NCBI RefSeq assembly: GCF_038096175.1
Contig: NZ_CP151099.1
Span: 5,744,001 to 5,808,000, forward strand
DNA: 64,000 nt
From: Nostoc sp. UHCC 0302
Lineage (GTDB): Bacteria > Cyanobacteriota > Cyanobacteriia > Cyanobacteriales > Nostocaceae
Direction of reading: 5' to 3'
In this document: positions 35,454-45,431 of the stretch, one piece after another
How positions within the stretch are numbered: position 1 is the stretch's first letter
Layout of the letters: every line of letters starts with the position of its first letter
Notes under the pieces: model-generated
The model's database searches: none
What the model was told of the DNA's origin: nothing
The model's input: the letters and a program-made list of their open reading frames with translations, nothing else
Program-made: the position numbers and the translations under genes

Positions 35454-38400
35454 ATGGCGATGACGAAACTCTGGAAGTTTTTGCGAAACATTCAGGAGTT
35501 GAACTGGACACAAGGGGTAGAGGTAACAAAAACTGGAGCCGAAGCAGCTAAAGCCGTGCTTGATTTGGCAAAAGCAATCAAAGAGCAAAAACCCAACGTT
35601 CAAAACTTCAAACCATATCTAGAACAGATTTCGTCGCTATTAGATGTCTTTAATTCTCCTCTCGGTCAAATTACCAAAGAAGTAATTCCCTTTGCACCCA
35701 TCGCTATTACTATCCTAAAGTTCATTGTTGATGCAACCGACAAAGAGCCAAGTTTAGAAAACTGTGTACTGCTAGTTAGTCAGGCTGCATATATAGATAG
35801 CTTTCAGGATATTCTCAAACAAGATTCCGAATTACTCAAGAAAATTGATCCAAACTTCCCAGCTTCTCATGCTTTAGCTTTGCAGATTCAGACATTGGGT
35901 GAGCAAGAGTTTGAACAGCGGGAAGTGAAAAAAGCAATTCTCTATTTTCACGAATCTCAACTAGCAGAATCATTTAATCAGATATTACAGCAACGCTTGC
36001 AAGAAGCCGGATTAGATGAGACAGAAGCAAAAACCTTAACTGAGCGAGTGGCGCGTCACACCGATGATAAGATGCAAGACGCATTGGTAGAAGTCGGAGA
36101 GAAAGCAGACAAACTTTGGAAATGGTACAGTGCCGGAGGAAAAGAAAAGCTAGAGAAAAATCTGGATATTGAAGATTATTTAGAAAAGATAATTCAACCA
36201 AAGCCAGAAGAAAACATTTTTGATGAAACCCATATTACCTTTCGCGATTTGTATGTACCGTTGCAAGTCAAACAAGTCGATACTAAAGACGATGCAAATG
36301 TTGAATTGGAAGCATGGGTTAAGGCAATACTGAATGATGCAGACACAAAACAGAAACAAGTTTTGTTTATTCAGGGCGAAGCCGGACGGGGCAAAAGTGT
36401 CTTTTGTCGGATGTTTGCTGATTGGGTGCGGCGAGAATTGCATCCGACTTTTACCCCAATTCTGATTCGGTTGCGAGATTTGCGCGTACTAAAAGATAAC
36501 TTAACTGATACTCTAGAAAACTATTTACAACACCTTGATTTTGTCACCAGTGATTCAGGCTGGCTGACCGATAAAAATACTCGCTTTTTATTTTTCTTGG
36601 ATGGGTTTGATGAGTTGTTGCTGGAAGGACGTGCCAGTGGCGGCTTGAAGGAATTTTTAGAACAGGTGGAACAGTATCAAAAAGACCGCCTTTGTCATCA
36701 TCAGTTTTTAGTTACTGGTCGTCCTCTAGCCTTGCAAGGAATTGAGCGGTTTCTTTCACAAACCAAAAGCTTAAAGCGCGTCGAACTTCAACCAATGGAT
36801 GACTCGCTGCGGCAAATATGGCTGGAAAAATGGGCGGTTGCAACTCAAGTTAACAAGAGTGAGTTTGAAGAATTTTTGCAGGCTTGCCCTGATGAAGTCA
36901 AAGATAACCTAGCACGAGAACCTTTACTACTCTATTTACTGGCGCGGATGCACCGAGACAAACGTCTCAACGTCCAAATGTTTGCAGGCGCAGACGGTAT
37001 TAAGGCAAAAATCCGCATCTATGATGAAGCGGTGAAGTGGGTACTAGAAAAACAGCGTGACAGTGAAAATCAGAATGATAACTCCCGCTTGACTGGATTG
37101 GAGAGCGAAGATTTGCGGCAATTTCTCACCGAAGCCGCTTTGTGTGTGGTGCAGTCTGGGAATGATTGTGCCAGAGTGACGATGTTAGAAGCACGACTTA
37201 AAGACAGTAATAACCCAGCTGCAAAGTTAATTCAGCAAGCGAGACAGGAAAATGCCTCCCAAAAAAATCAACAAGATAAGCTACTCAATAATCTGTTGAC
37301 GGCATTTTATATTAAACCAGCTTCAGGCGATCGCGGCGGCTCTGTTGAATTTGTCCACAAGAGTTTTTGCGAGTTTTTATTGGCAGAACGGTTAATAGAA
37401 AGCTTTGGAGATTGGACAACCAAAGTAAGCAAGCGTCAGCGCGAAGAAGATTTGGTTAGCACAGCCGCGATGGATAAGCAGATTTACGATTTATTAGGTT
37501 ATGGGAATTTAACGCCTGCGATTGCGGAATATTTGATGGGGTTGTTGACTGAGAGTTCAGAATTTCAAGACGTGGAACGCTTGTGTAGATTGTTTCAAAG
37601 ATTGGAGCAATTCTATTTTCGTTGGTGCGATGGCGAATTTATTGATGCAGACGATGTAAACCTGCCTCAGATGAAGAAAAAACAATTGAAAGAGCAATTA
37701 CCAGAGCGAGAAAATCACTTGGGATTGCGAGAAGTGGATGTGTATACAGGGCTGAACGTGTTGATTTTGCTTCTAGAGTTGCATCACTATAGCCAAACAA
37801 AAGACGACCTCAAAGAAAAAATCAACTTTTACCCCTGCGGTCAACCTAATAGCGATCAATTTGACTCACAACGCTTGCTGCGTCTTATCCACTACAGTGA
37901 GTGTCTGAATGTCTCTTTTAGGGACAACTTAAGATTGTCTTTCAGGGATGCCAACCTCAGAGGTGCCGAGCTGTGGAATTCCAACCTCTGGGATACCAAC
38001 CTCAGCCGTGCCGACCTCAGGGGTGCCGATCTCACCCTTGCCGACCTCTGGAATACCAACTTCAGCAGTGCCGATCTTAGGGATGCCCGCCTCAGGAGTA
38101 CCTACCTTGGGTATACCAACTTCAGCAGTGCCGACCTCAGAAATGCCGACTTCTGGAATGCCGATTTCAGCAGTGCTAACCTCAGCGGTGCTAACCTCAG
38201 CGGTGCTGACCTCAGCAGTGCCGAACTCTGGAATGCCGACTTTAGGGCTGCCAATCTCGAAGCAGTTGTATGGAACAGTGACACAAAATGGTTTAATGCT
38301 AAGAGGCTGCATGAAGCAGTAGGCGTATCTTCAGAGTTAGCGAAACACCCAGCTTTTGCGGCTGCGGCTTCCTTAAGTCAGGGCATCAGTTGGGTAAGAG

Positions 38401-38786
38401 AAGGCAAAATTAAAGAAGCACAGCAAGCTTTCAAACAAGCCCAAATATTTGACCCTAGTTTGATCAACTCTGCTGAATTTTGGAGTAGTATTTGCTGGGT
38501 TGGCTGTTTATACGGTTATGCTAAAGCTGTTCTCCGCTTCGGTGAAAAAGCTGTAACCTTAAACCCTGACAATAAACGCTATCAAAACAATCGAGGACTG
38601 GCTAGAGTACTGACAGGCGACTTGGTAGGCGCATTAGAAGATTTTCAGGCTGCTGTAGAAAGTAACAGACTTGATTACTCAGACCATGTGAAGCAGCGAC
38701 GGCTACGCTGGATAGAAGCACTGAAGTCAGGAAATAATCCCCTCACGCCAGAGGAATTAGAGGAACTGCGGCAGGTTGAGGGCTAG
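35454..38786 (+). CDS. NACHT-like NTPase with pentapeptide repeats and TPR-like tail
   Basis: The 1110-aa protein has a helical N-terminal domain (1-250), a NACHT-type NTPase with Walker A GEAGRGKS at 308-315 and Walker B FFLDGFDEL (Asp383, Asp386, Glu387), and a helical region to about 810. Pentapeptide repeats of the A(D/N)LxX type follow (about 818-945), then a TPR-like C-terminus (about 960-1095). STAND NTPases with this plan include bacterial NACHT antiphage proteins and signalling switches. The C-terminal repeats would be the sensor and the N-terminal domain the effector, but I do not recognise the effector. The start may be ATG 35454 or 35460. The neighbourhood is accessory, with Uma2 genes and a toxin-antitoxin pair. 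Confidence 0.85.
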   Translation: MAMTKLWKFLRNIQELNWTQGVEVTKTGAEAAKAVLDLAKAIKEQKPNVQNFKPYLEQISSLLDVFNSPLGQITKEVIPFAPIAITILKFIVDATDKEPSLENCVLLVSQAAYIDSFQDILKQDSELLKKIDPNFPASHALALQIQTLGEQEFEQREVKKAILYFHESQLAESFNQILQQRLQEAGLDETEAKTLTERVARHTDDKMQDALVEVGEKADKLWKWYSAGGKEKLEKNLDIEDYLEKIIQPKPEENIFDETHITFRDLYVPLQVKQVDTKDDANVELEAWVKAILNDADTKQKQVLFIQGEAGRGKSVFCRMFADWVRRELHPTFTPILIRLRDLRVLKDNLTDTLENYLQHLDFVTSDSGWLTDKNTRFLFFLDGFDELLLEGRASGGLKEFLEQVEQYQKDRLCHHQFLVTGRPLALQGIERFLSQTKSLKRVELQPMDDSLRQIWLEKWAVATQVNKSEFEEFLQACPDEVKDNLAREPLLLYLLARMHRDKRLNVQMFAGADGIKAKIRIYDEAVKWVLEKQRDSENQNDNSRLTGLESEDLRQFLTEAALCVVQSGNDCARVTMLEARLKDSNNPAAKLIQQARQENASQKNQQDKLLNNLLTAFYIKPASGDRGGSVEFVHKSFCEFLLAERLIESFGDWTTKVSKRQREEDLVSTAAMDKQIYDLLGYGNLTPAIAEYLMGLLTESSEFQDVERLCRLFQRLEQFYFRWCDGEFIDADDVNLPQMKKKQLKEQLPERENHLGLREVDVYTGLNVLILLLELHHYSQTKDDLKEKINFYPCGQPNSDQFDSQRLLRLIHYSECLNVSFRDNLRLSFRDANLRGAELWNSNLWDTNLSRADLRGADLTLADLWNTNFSSADLRDARLRSTYLGYTNFSSADLRNADFWNADFSSANLSGANLSGADLSSAELWNADFRAANLEAVVWNSDTKWFNAKRLHEAVGVSSELAKHPAFAAAASLSQGISWVREGKIKEAQQAFKQAQIFDPSLINSAEFWSSICWVGCLYGYAKAVLRFGEKAVTLNPDNKRYQNNRGLARVLTGDLVGALEDFQAAVESNRLDYSDHVKQRRLRWIEALKSGNNPLTPEELEELRQVEG

Positions 38787-38788
38787 GC

Positions 38789-38822
38789 TAATTCGTAATT
38801 CGTAATTCGTAATTCGTAATTA
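38789..38822. repeat. Heptamer tandem repeat TAATTCG
   Basis: Four exact copies of TAATTCG and a partial fifth follow the NACHT-like gene. This is a short tandemly repeated heptamer of the sort typical of heterocyst-forming cyanobacteria. Confidence 0.9.
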
Positions 38823-38915
38823 GTCAGTAGGGTAGCAAGGCAAAAATCTTTGTAACTTAGTAATCAACTAAAATCAAACTAAAGCTATTGTCGAAGCGGT
38901 AGAAAGAAGGCGGCT

Positions 38916-39476
38916 ATGACGGTAACTACCTATAAATGGACAATTGAACGCTATCACCGAGCAATAGAAGCAGGCATCTTTGATGACCAACCCATTGAAC
39001 TATTGCGTGGCGACCTCATAGTTATGCCCCCAGAACGAGAACCTCATGCCTACTACAATACCGAAGCAGCTGATTATCTCCGCACATTGCTTGGTGAACG
39101 GGCAAAAATCCGTGATGCCAAACCCATCACCCTACCCAACGACTCAGAACCCGTCCCCGATGTTGCTATTGTTAAACCTTTAGGGGAAGTTTACTTAGAA
39201 CACCATCCCTACCCTGAAGATATTTTCTGGATTATAGAATTTTCTCAATCTACTTTGAGCAAAGACTTAGGTGATAAAAAAGACATCTATGCAGAAGCAG
39301 GCATTGCTGAATATTGGGTAGTCAATCTCAAAAATTCTCAGTTGTTAGTATTTCGAGACTTAAAAAATGGGCAATACACAACTGAACTGACATTAACCAC
39401 AGATACTATTGTCCCCTTAGCCTTTGGTGATATATCCGTTCAAGTTAATCGCCTTGTAGGTTTACCAAAAAGATAA
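38916..39476 (+). CDS. Uma2-family (DUF820) putative nuclease
   Basis: The 186-aa protein belongs to the Uma2/DUF820 family, with a PD-(D/E)xK-like fold and very many copies in cyanobacteria. The likely metal-binding residues are Asp in VPDVAIVK, Glu in WIIEFSQS and Lys in LGDKKDIYAEAGIAEYWVV. No cellular role is established. A second copy lies 550 bp downstream and a relic upstream of the NACHT-like gene. Confidence 0.85.
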   Translation: MTVTTYKWTIERYHRAIEAGIFDDQPIELLRGDLIVMPPEREPHAYYNTEAADYLRTLLGERAKIRDAKPITLPNDSEPVPDVAIVKPLGEVYLEHHPYPEDIFWIIEFSQSTLSKDLGDKKDIYAEAGIAEYWVVNLKNSQLLVFRDLKNGQYTTELTLTTDTIVPLAFGDISVQVNRLVGLPKR

Positions 39477-39629
39477 TTTTTAGCACCTGTCACAAGTGAA
39501 GGACGTTAGGCGTAGCAAGCTTTAAGAGTAGGCGATCGCTAAAGCGATAACGCACCCAACTACATAGCTACCAGAGCAGCGATCGCTATTGGTACTGCAA
39601 GTAAAGATGGATTGGGTTTATCAAAAAAT

Positions 39630-39953
39630 ATGAGACTTCAAAATCGATTATTTAAACTCATTACTTTTGTACTTTCAACGATAATAATTATTGGAATAAA
39701 TCTTGTCTTGCTTAGGTCAAGTAGAGATTTACGTTTATATTTTATCAATAACAAAGTTGAGCTATATCATGCTTATTCTTTATTTCAAATAGCTACACAT
39801 ATTGTGAAAGTTTTTGGAGCAACTATAGTTGAAGTGGCTTTTGTATGGTTATTAGTAGTTTTAAATACTATGTCTCTAAAATCCGGTTTAATCATTACTT
39901 TGGTTTTACTTATCTTTAGTGGAATTATAATTTTAGTGCCACTTACTATTTAA
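39630..39953 (+). CDS. Hypothetical small membrane protein
   Basis: I do not recognise this 107-aa protein. It has about three hydrophobic segments (10-30, 60-83 and 85-105) and an AT-rich composition unlike the core genes. I start at ATG 39630; an upstream TTG in frame is possible. It lies between two Uma2 genes. Confidence 0.5.
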   Translation: MRLQNRLFKLITFVLSTIIIIGINLVLLRSSRDLRLYFINNKVELYHAYSLFQIATHIVKVFGATIVEVAFVWLLVVLNTMSLKSGLIITLVLLIFSGIIILVPLTI

Positions 39954-40026
39954 ACTAAATTCTTCCTCTAACTGTCGTTTAGCAAGTTCGCACATAATTC
40001 AATTATCAACTTCATACTATTTGCTT

Positions 40027-40587
40027 ATGATTATTGCCAGTCAACCCCAACTAACTTTAGACGAGTTCCTTAAACTGCCGGAAACTGAACCAGCATCAGA
40101 TTTTCTTAAGGGAGAAATTATTCAAAAACCCATGCCTCAAGGCGAACATAGCTTGCTCCAATCTACTCTTTGCGAAACAATTAACGGTATAGCTAGAAGC
40201 CAGAAAATTGCTTACGCTTTCCCCGAGCTACGTTGCACCTTTGGCGGTGCTTCTATCGTCCCTGATGTCGCTGTGTTTCGCTGGGATAGAATTCCTAAAA
40301 CTTCAACTGGCAGAATTGTTAATCGCTTTGAAATTCATCCCGACTGGGCAATTGAGATTGTTTACCCAGACCAAAGATTAAAAAAAGTGTTGAGTAAATT
40401 ATTCCATTGTTCGCGCAATGGTACTGAACTCGGCTGGTTAATCAACCCAGAAGATGAAAGTGTGCTGGGGATTTTTCCCGGACAGCGGGTGGAATTATAC
40501 GAAGGTGCTGATAAGTTACCCATACTTGAGGGTATCGAGTTGGAACTGACTGTGGAACAGATTTTTGGTTGGTTGACTTTGAGTTGA
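40027..40587 (+). CDS. Uma2-family (DUF820) putative nuclease
   Basis: This 186-aa Uma2 protein shows VPDVAVFRW (Asp), AIEIVYPDQRLKKV (Glu and Lys) and a C-terminus EGIELELTVEQIFGWLTLS that matches the relic at 35156-35257. I start at ATG 40027, although the frame is open from a TTG six bases earlier. The role is unknown. Confidence 0.85.
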   Translation: MIIASQPQLTLDEFLKLPETEPASDFLKGEIIQKPMPQGEHSLLQSTLCETINGIARSQKIAYAFPELRCTFGGASIVPDVAVFRWDRIPKTSTGRIVNRFEIHPDWAIEIVYPDQRLKKVLSKLFHCSRNGTELGWLINPEDESVLGIFPGQRVELYEGADKLPILEGIELELTVEQIFGWLTLS

Positions 40588-40659
40588 GGTAAAGTTCAAG
40601 TTAACTCAGCTGATAAAATTTTAAATGTAGCCTCCCGCAACAACAAAGAAATTATATTC

Positions 40660-40986
40660 GTGACACTCAAAGACTTAGAGCAACAACTTCTTGCCCTCAG
40701 CCCTCATGAAAAAGTGCAAGCTATTCAGCTACTAGCTCAAAGTCTGGGTAGCAATTGGCAAGGAATTGAGAAAACCCCTAGAGTCTGTGGTGGAGAAGCT
40801 CGTATCGCTAATACTCGTATTCCCATCTGGGTACTTGTGGAAGCTCGTGGTCTTGGATACAGTGATGCAGACATTTTGACAAGCTATCCAACTATTACCA
40901 CCACTGATTTAGCCAATGCTTGGGCATACGCAAAAGCTCACCCTGATGAAATCCAACTGGCAATTGAGCGCAATGAGGTAGCCTAA
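40660..40986 (+). CDS. DUF433 antitoxin-like protein
   Basis: The 108-aa protein starts at GTG and ends in a DUF433 winged-helix-like domain (ARIANTRIPIWVLVEARGLG, then SDADILTSYPTITTTDLANAW). DUF433 proteins pair with DUF5615 PIN-like toxins, which is exactly the next gene, starting 3 bp downstream. It is the likely antitoxin and transcriptional repressor. Confidence 0.85.
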   Translation: MTLKDLEQQLLALSPHEKVQAIQLLAQSLGSNWQGIEKTPRVCGGEARIANTRIPIWVLVEARGLGYSDADILTSYPTITTTDLANAWAYAKAHPDEIQLAIERNEVA

Positions 40987-40989
40987 TTG

Positions 40990-41331
40990 ATGGCACGTTT
41001 TTACGCGGATGAGCAGTTTCCGTTTCCAGTAGTAGAATTATTACGTGCTTTAGGGCATGATGTTTTGACAGTTCAAGAAGCAGGCAATGCATCTCAAGGT
41101 ATATCTGATGACGAAGTGCTAGTATTTGCCATCAGCCAAGAACGCTCAATATTAACTATCAATCGAGATGATTTCATCCGCTTGCATCGTCGTAACTCCA
41201 AACACTGCGGTATTATTGTTTGCACCAACAATCGCAACTGGGAACAGTTCGCAGCACGGATAGATGAGGCTGTCACAGTAGAGGAAACTTTACAATGCAA
41301 ACTAATTCGTGTGGTACGTCCTGCCAATTGA
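40990..41331 (+). CDS. DUF5615 PIN-like toxin
   Basis: The 113-aa protein matches DUF5615/Mut7-C-like PIN domains: FYADEQFPFPVVELLRALGH, SDDEVLVFAISQERSILTIN, then RDDFIRLHRR. Acidic residues in ADEQ, SDDE and NRDDF would form the metal site of an RNase toxin. The ATG at 40990 is preferred over the TTG just before it. Confidence 0.85.
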   Translation: MARFYADEQFPFPVVELLRALGHDVLTVQEAGNASQGISDDEVLVFAISQERSILTINRDDFIRLHRRNSKHCGIIVCTNNRNWEQFAARIDEAVTVEETLQCKLIRVVRPAN

Positions 41332-41405
41332 AGATTCTATCGAAAACGCATAAATATACAATATAAGCAGGTATTTGCCAGTGTATAGTTGATAAACTGC
41401 CCATT

Positions 41406-41436
41406 AAAAAAGCGTAGGTTTCGCCTACGCTTTTTT
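41406..41436. terminator. Bidirectional terminator between the PIN toxin and ftsH
   Basis: The stem AAAAAAGCGTAGG / CCTACGCTTTTTT with a five-base loop lies between two convergent genes. It has T-runs in both directions and so should stop transcription from both sides. Confidence 0.85.
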
Positions 41437-41453
41437 AATTCAATCCCAAATTG

Positions 41454-43388
41454 TTAGTTCAAAATAGATTGCAGCAGTGGTTTATCTTCTGATAACTTAC
41501 CTGTACGCAACCATTCTGTAAGTTCATCTGGTGTTCTTGCTTGCTTGAGGTGTTCCCGGAGTTGAGAACCTTCCAAAATTTCTTTTTGCAATAGTTCTTG
41601 TGCGGTTTCCTCTAACAACTCGCGGTTGTTTTGCAGAATACTCAAGGCGATATGATGAGCATTATCTACTATCTGCTTAACTTCGCGGTCAATTTCCTCA
41701 GCTACTTTCGGACTAATAGAACGACGCGGGTTGCCGTAACCTTCGATAAATTGCTGTTGAATTTTCTCAAATGCCACAGGCCCAAGTTTATCGCTCATCC
41801 CGTATAAAGTAACGTAGCGTTCTGCCAAGTCTGTAGCTTTCTGAATATCGTCGCTTGCACCAGTGGAAACTTTGCCAAAGACGATTTCTTCAGCAGAACG
41901 TCCACCTAATAGAGTCGCAATCCGTCCGCGAATTTCGTCTTCTACCATCAAGAAGCGGTCTTCTTCTGGCATCTGAATTGTGTAACCCAAAGCACCTACA
42001 CCACGAGGCACAACTGAGATTTTTTCGACTTTACCAGCACCAGGCATCAATGCACCGATGATAGCGTGACCAACTTCGTGATAAGCTACGGTCTTTTTCT
42101 CAGTTTCATTCAGAACACGAGAGCGTTTTTCTAAACCAGCAACCAAGCGCTCGATCGCTTCGTTGAAATCTGCCATGATTACAGCTTGGCGATTTTGTCT
42201 TGCTGCTAACAGCGCAGCTTCATTCACAAGGTTTGCTAAATCTGCGCCAGCAAAACCGGGAGTTCTGATAGCGATAGTGCCTAAATCGACATCATCAGCC
42301 AATTTGACGTTTCTGGCATGGACTTTCAGAATCGCTTCGCGACCAATTTTATCAGGGCGATCAACTACAATTAGGCGGTCAAATCGACCAGGACGGCGTA
42401 AAGCAGGGTCGAGAACTTCGGGACGGTTGGTGGCGGCGATGATAATTACGCCTGTGTTGGCATCAAAGCCATCCATTTCGGTGAGTAACTGGTTGAGGGT
42501 TTGTTCGCGTTCATCGTTACCACCGACGAATCCGCTACCACCACGAGACTTACCTAATGCGTCTAATTCGTCAATAAAGACAATACAAGGAGCTTGCTGT
42601 TTAGCTTGTTCAAATAAGTCGCGGACGCGTGCAGCACCGACACCAACGAACAATTCGATAAATTCTGAGCCAGAAATGCTGAAGAAAGGAACGCCAGCTT
42701 CCCCGGCGATCGCTTTTGCCAGTAATGTTTTACCTGTTCCTGGAGGCCCTACGAGCAATGCACCTTTGGGAATTTTTGCACCCAAGTTGGTGTATTTACT
42801 AGCATTCTTCAGAAAATCGACAATTTCTTCTAGTTCTACTTTTGCCTCGTCTACACCAGCCACATCTGTAAATTTGACGCCAGTGCTACCTTCGGAATAG
42901 ATGCGGGCTTTGCTTTTACCTACCGTTAGTGCAGCCGGGCCGCCACCTTGACGATTGACTAAAAATCCCCAAATGCCAAAGAAAATTAACGGTGGTGCTA
43001 CCCAACTAAGTAAAGTGCCAATCCAGCCATTTGGATCTGGTGGTGGTGCAGCAAAGTTAACATGATGGTCACGGAGAATTTTGGGTAAATCTAGATCAAT
43101 TGCTACTGGTGTAGTAGTAAATACTTGTTCTGTGGGTTTGCCATCTGGAGTTTGAGTTTTGATGGAGTATTCAATGCGATCGCTACCCACAATTGCCCGA
43201 TCTACTTTTCCCGCTTCTACCTGAGCAATAAAATCGCTGTAGGGAACTTGTAGCGATCGCGGGCTGAAGAAGCTAGGAACAATAAAGTTAAGTACTAACA
43301 GCAGTGTTAGGAAAATTAGGAAGCTGCCGCCAACCTGACGCACCTTGGGCGGTTTGATAGGCTTTTTATTATTAGTTTCAACAGGCAT
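41454..43388 (-). CDS. ftsH: FtsH ATP-dependent zinc metalloprotease
   Basis: The 644-aa membrane protease degrades damaged membrane proteins such as photosystem II D1. An N-terminal helix (about 22-42), a lumenal or periplasmic domain (about 45-118) and a second helix (about 120-140) precede the AAA+ core, with Walker A GPPGTGKT, Walker [11 protein letters not shown] and the second-region-of-homology RRPGRFDR. The zinc site is HEVGH. It is one of several FtsH paralogues in cyanobacteria; which one cannot be told here. Confidence 0.95.
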   Translation of the reverse strand: MPVETNNKKPIKPPKVRQVGGSFLIFLTLLLVLNFIVPSFFSPRSLQVPYSDFIAQVEAGKVDRAIVGSDRIEYSIKTQTPDGKPTEQVFTTTPVAIDLDLPKILRDHHVNFAAPPPDPNGWIGTLLSWVAPPLIFFGIWGFLVNRQGGGPAALTVGKSKARIYSEGSTGVKFTDVAGVDEAKVELEEIVDFLKNASKYTNLGAKIPKGALLVGPPGTGKTLLAKAIAGEAGVPFFSISGSEFIELFVGVGAARVRDLFEQAKQQAPCIVFIDELDALGKSRGGSGFVGGNDEREQTLNQLLTEMDGFDANTGVIIIAATNRPEVLDPALRRPGRFDRLIVVDRPDKIGREAILKVHARNVKLADDVDLGTIAIRTPGFAGADLANLVNEAALLAARQNRQAVIMADFNEAIERLVAGLEKRSRVLNETEKKTVAYHEVGHAIIGALMPGAGKVEKISVVPRGVGALGYTIQMPEEDRFLMVEDEIRGRIATLLGGRSAEEIVFGKVSTGASDDIQKATDLAERYVTLYGMSDKLGPVAFEKIQQQFIEGYGNPRRSISPKVAEEIDREVKQIVDNAHHIALSILQNNRELLEETAQELLQKEILEGSQLREHLKQARTPDELTEWLRTGKLSEDKPLLQSILN

Positions 43389-43654
43389 TTTGATGTTTCC
43401 TCAAATTGAATTCGTCCTTTGTCATTAGTCATTTCTCCTCTGTGCTTACGAATAACCAAGGACAAATGACTACTTTCTAATGACTGATTTTTCAGATCAA
43501 TAACAGGGCAAATAGACCCTCCAAAGCAATGCCATCAAACACACCAGCACTCACTCAGAGCTTGAATATCTTTCAGATAGGTCTATTCTAGAAATGAGAT
43601 GGTGCAGCCCAAGTTAGTGTAACCCTACAAAAAAATGTGTATTGCCGTACTCTT

Positions 43655-43846
43655 ATGGAAAATCAACTAGGATTTGTTTTTAAATTACTTCTACTTTCGG
43701 CTTTGCTGTCGCTACTAATTAAGTACGCAGCACCGAGTTTAGCAATTGCGGCAACAGCAACCAATGCGCTGATTATAGTTTTGTTACCACCTGCAATTAT
43801 GGCGATCGCTTTACTGTGGCGTTTCCAAAGACAGAACCAAAATTAA
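43655..43846 (+). CDS. Small two-helix membrane protein
   Basis: The 63-aa protein (MENQLGFVFKLLLLSALLSL) has two hydrophobic segments with a short basic end. It resembles short conserved cyanobacterial proteins of unknown role. I chose the ATG at 43655; a longer frame begins at 43637. Confidence 0.55.
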   Translation: MENQLGFVFKLLLLSALLSLLIKYAAPSLAIAATATNALIIVLLPPAIMAIALLWRFQRQNQN

Positions 43847-43977
43847 CTTAAACCATCTACGCAGAAGTTGCTAAAATCAGCTAACGTGTCTGAAATTGAT
43901 TGCACTCAGTACTTATTACTTAGCACTCAGGATTCAGCACTCTTCATTGCATCTTGCCAACCATTGGGAGACAGCCT

Positions 43978-45108
43978 GTGAACCTTGGTCAATGGATCGG
44001 TTTAATCGCCATACTTATTTCTTTATACATATTGTGGCAAATCAAAGAAGTACTTTTACTGATGTTTGCCGCAGTTGTGTTAGCGACTACCTTAAATCGG
44101 TTAGCGAAACGGTTCCAGCGCTTAGGCATGAAGCGTGGATTAGCTGTTTTGTTGTCGGTGGCTATCTTTTTTGCAGGCGTCGTGGGTTTTTTCGGTCTGA
44201 TTGTGCCGCCTTTTGCACAGCAGTTTCAAGAACTAACCTATCGTGTTCCTCAAGGGTTTGAGCGCTTTAATAGTTGGCTAGATGCACTCAGAACTCGCAT
44301 TCCTAATGAGTTAGTTCCTTACATCCCGGATCTTAATAGCCTAATCCAACAAGCACAACCCATCGTCAATCGAGTATTAGGAAACTCTTTTGCCTTTGTC
44401 TCCGGCTCTTTAGAAGTTGTTTTGAAGATTTTGCTGGTACTAGTTTTAACAGGGATGATGTTAGCCAATCCCCACGCTTACCGCAAAGTATTTGTCCGGG
44501 TGTTTCCCTCGTTTTATCGGTGGCGGGTAGAGGGAATTTTAGATAAATGCGAAGTCTCGTTAGGGGGGTGGGTAACAGGTGCTTTCTTTGCTATGGGTGT
44601 AGTAGCACTGATGAGCGTAGTTGGCTTATCAATTTTAGGTGTCAAAGCAGCATTGGCTTTAGGCGTATTAGCAGGATTTTTGAACTTAATCCCTAACCTG
44701 GGCCCAACTTTGAGTGTGATCCCAGCAATGGCGATCGCTCTTTTGGATAATCCCTGGAAAGTTGTTGCTGTTTTGATTCTCTACTTCATTATTCAACAAG
44801 TTGAGAGCAATTTCATCACACCCGTTGTCATGGCACATCAAGTTTCTTTGCTACCTGCTCTAACTTTAATTGCCCAGCTATTTTTCGTTACTTTCTTTGG
44901 GTTTTTAGGATTATTTTTGGCACTACCCTTGACTGTTGTTGCTAAAATTTGGGTGCAAGAAGTTTTGATTGAAGATGTTTTAGATAAATGGGGAGATCAT
45001 CATCAACAAGATACTGAGTTGGTGATAGTTTCAGACTCTCGCAAAGCCGATGAACTTGCGAAATCTAATGATGCTTGGGATACAGAAATTCCAAATAATG
45101 ATGAGTAG
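43978..45108 (+). CDS. AI-2E / PerM-family transporter
   Basis: The 376-aa protein has about eight hydrophobic segments and matches the AI-2E (PerM) family: LLMFAAVVLATTLNRLAKRF near the N-terminus, VLAGFLNLIPNLGPTLSVIP and NFITPVVMAHQVSLLPALTL in the C-terminal half. The family includes exporters of signals and Na+/H+ antiporters, so the substrate is unknown. I use the GTG at 43978 with GGGAG six bases upstream; the frame is open from TTG 43954. Confidence 0.85.
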   Translation: MNLGQWIGLIAILISLYILWQIKEVLLLMFAAVVLATTLNRLAKRFQRLGMKRGLAVLLSVAIFFAGVVGFFGLIVPPFAQQFQELTYRVPQGFERFNSWLDALRTRIPNELVPYIPDLNSLIQQAQPIVNRVLGNSFAFVSGSLEVVLKILLVLVLTGMMLANPHAYRKVFVRVFPSFYRWRVEGILDKCEVSLGGWVTGAFFAMGVVALMSVVGLSILGVKAALALGVLAGFLNLIPNLGPTLSVIPAMAIALLDNPWKVVAVLILYFIIQQVESNFITPVVMAHQVSLLPALTLIAQLFFVTFFGFLGLFLALPLTVVAKIWVQEVLIEDVLDKWGDHHQQDTELVIVSDSRKADELAKSNDAWDTEIPNNDE

Positions 45109-45296
45109 AAATATTTGCTTGCTACATAGATAATTTGTTTAAAGCCTAAATTAACTTTTCTCTAAGTAAGTTCTAGGCAAAACCTTCTAACTATTGCTGT
45201 TTATTGAAAATTACCATACAACTTTAAAAACTTGTTCTACAAGCTTTTTTATTTTTGCTTGCTTTGCACCAAGCAATCATCATCTAATTAATAGCA

Positions 45297-45369
<73 letters not shown>

Positions 45370-45431
45370 ACACAGAAGACGATGATAGCAAACTTTTGAT
45401 TAATTTACCAGCGCGGCAGATGAGTAATCTG

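Noticed and set aside
37929-38322. Long frames on both strands with regular GIPEVGTAEV-like or SGVPTLGIP-like repeats
   Set aside because: They are shadows of the 15-base period of the pentapeptide repeats in the NACHT-like gene.
42163-42900. 245-codon plus-strand frame inside ftsH
   Set aside because: It is antisense to the conserved AAA+ core and Ser/Pro-rich, a typical shadow frame.
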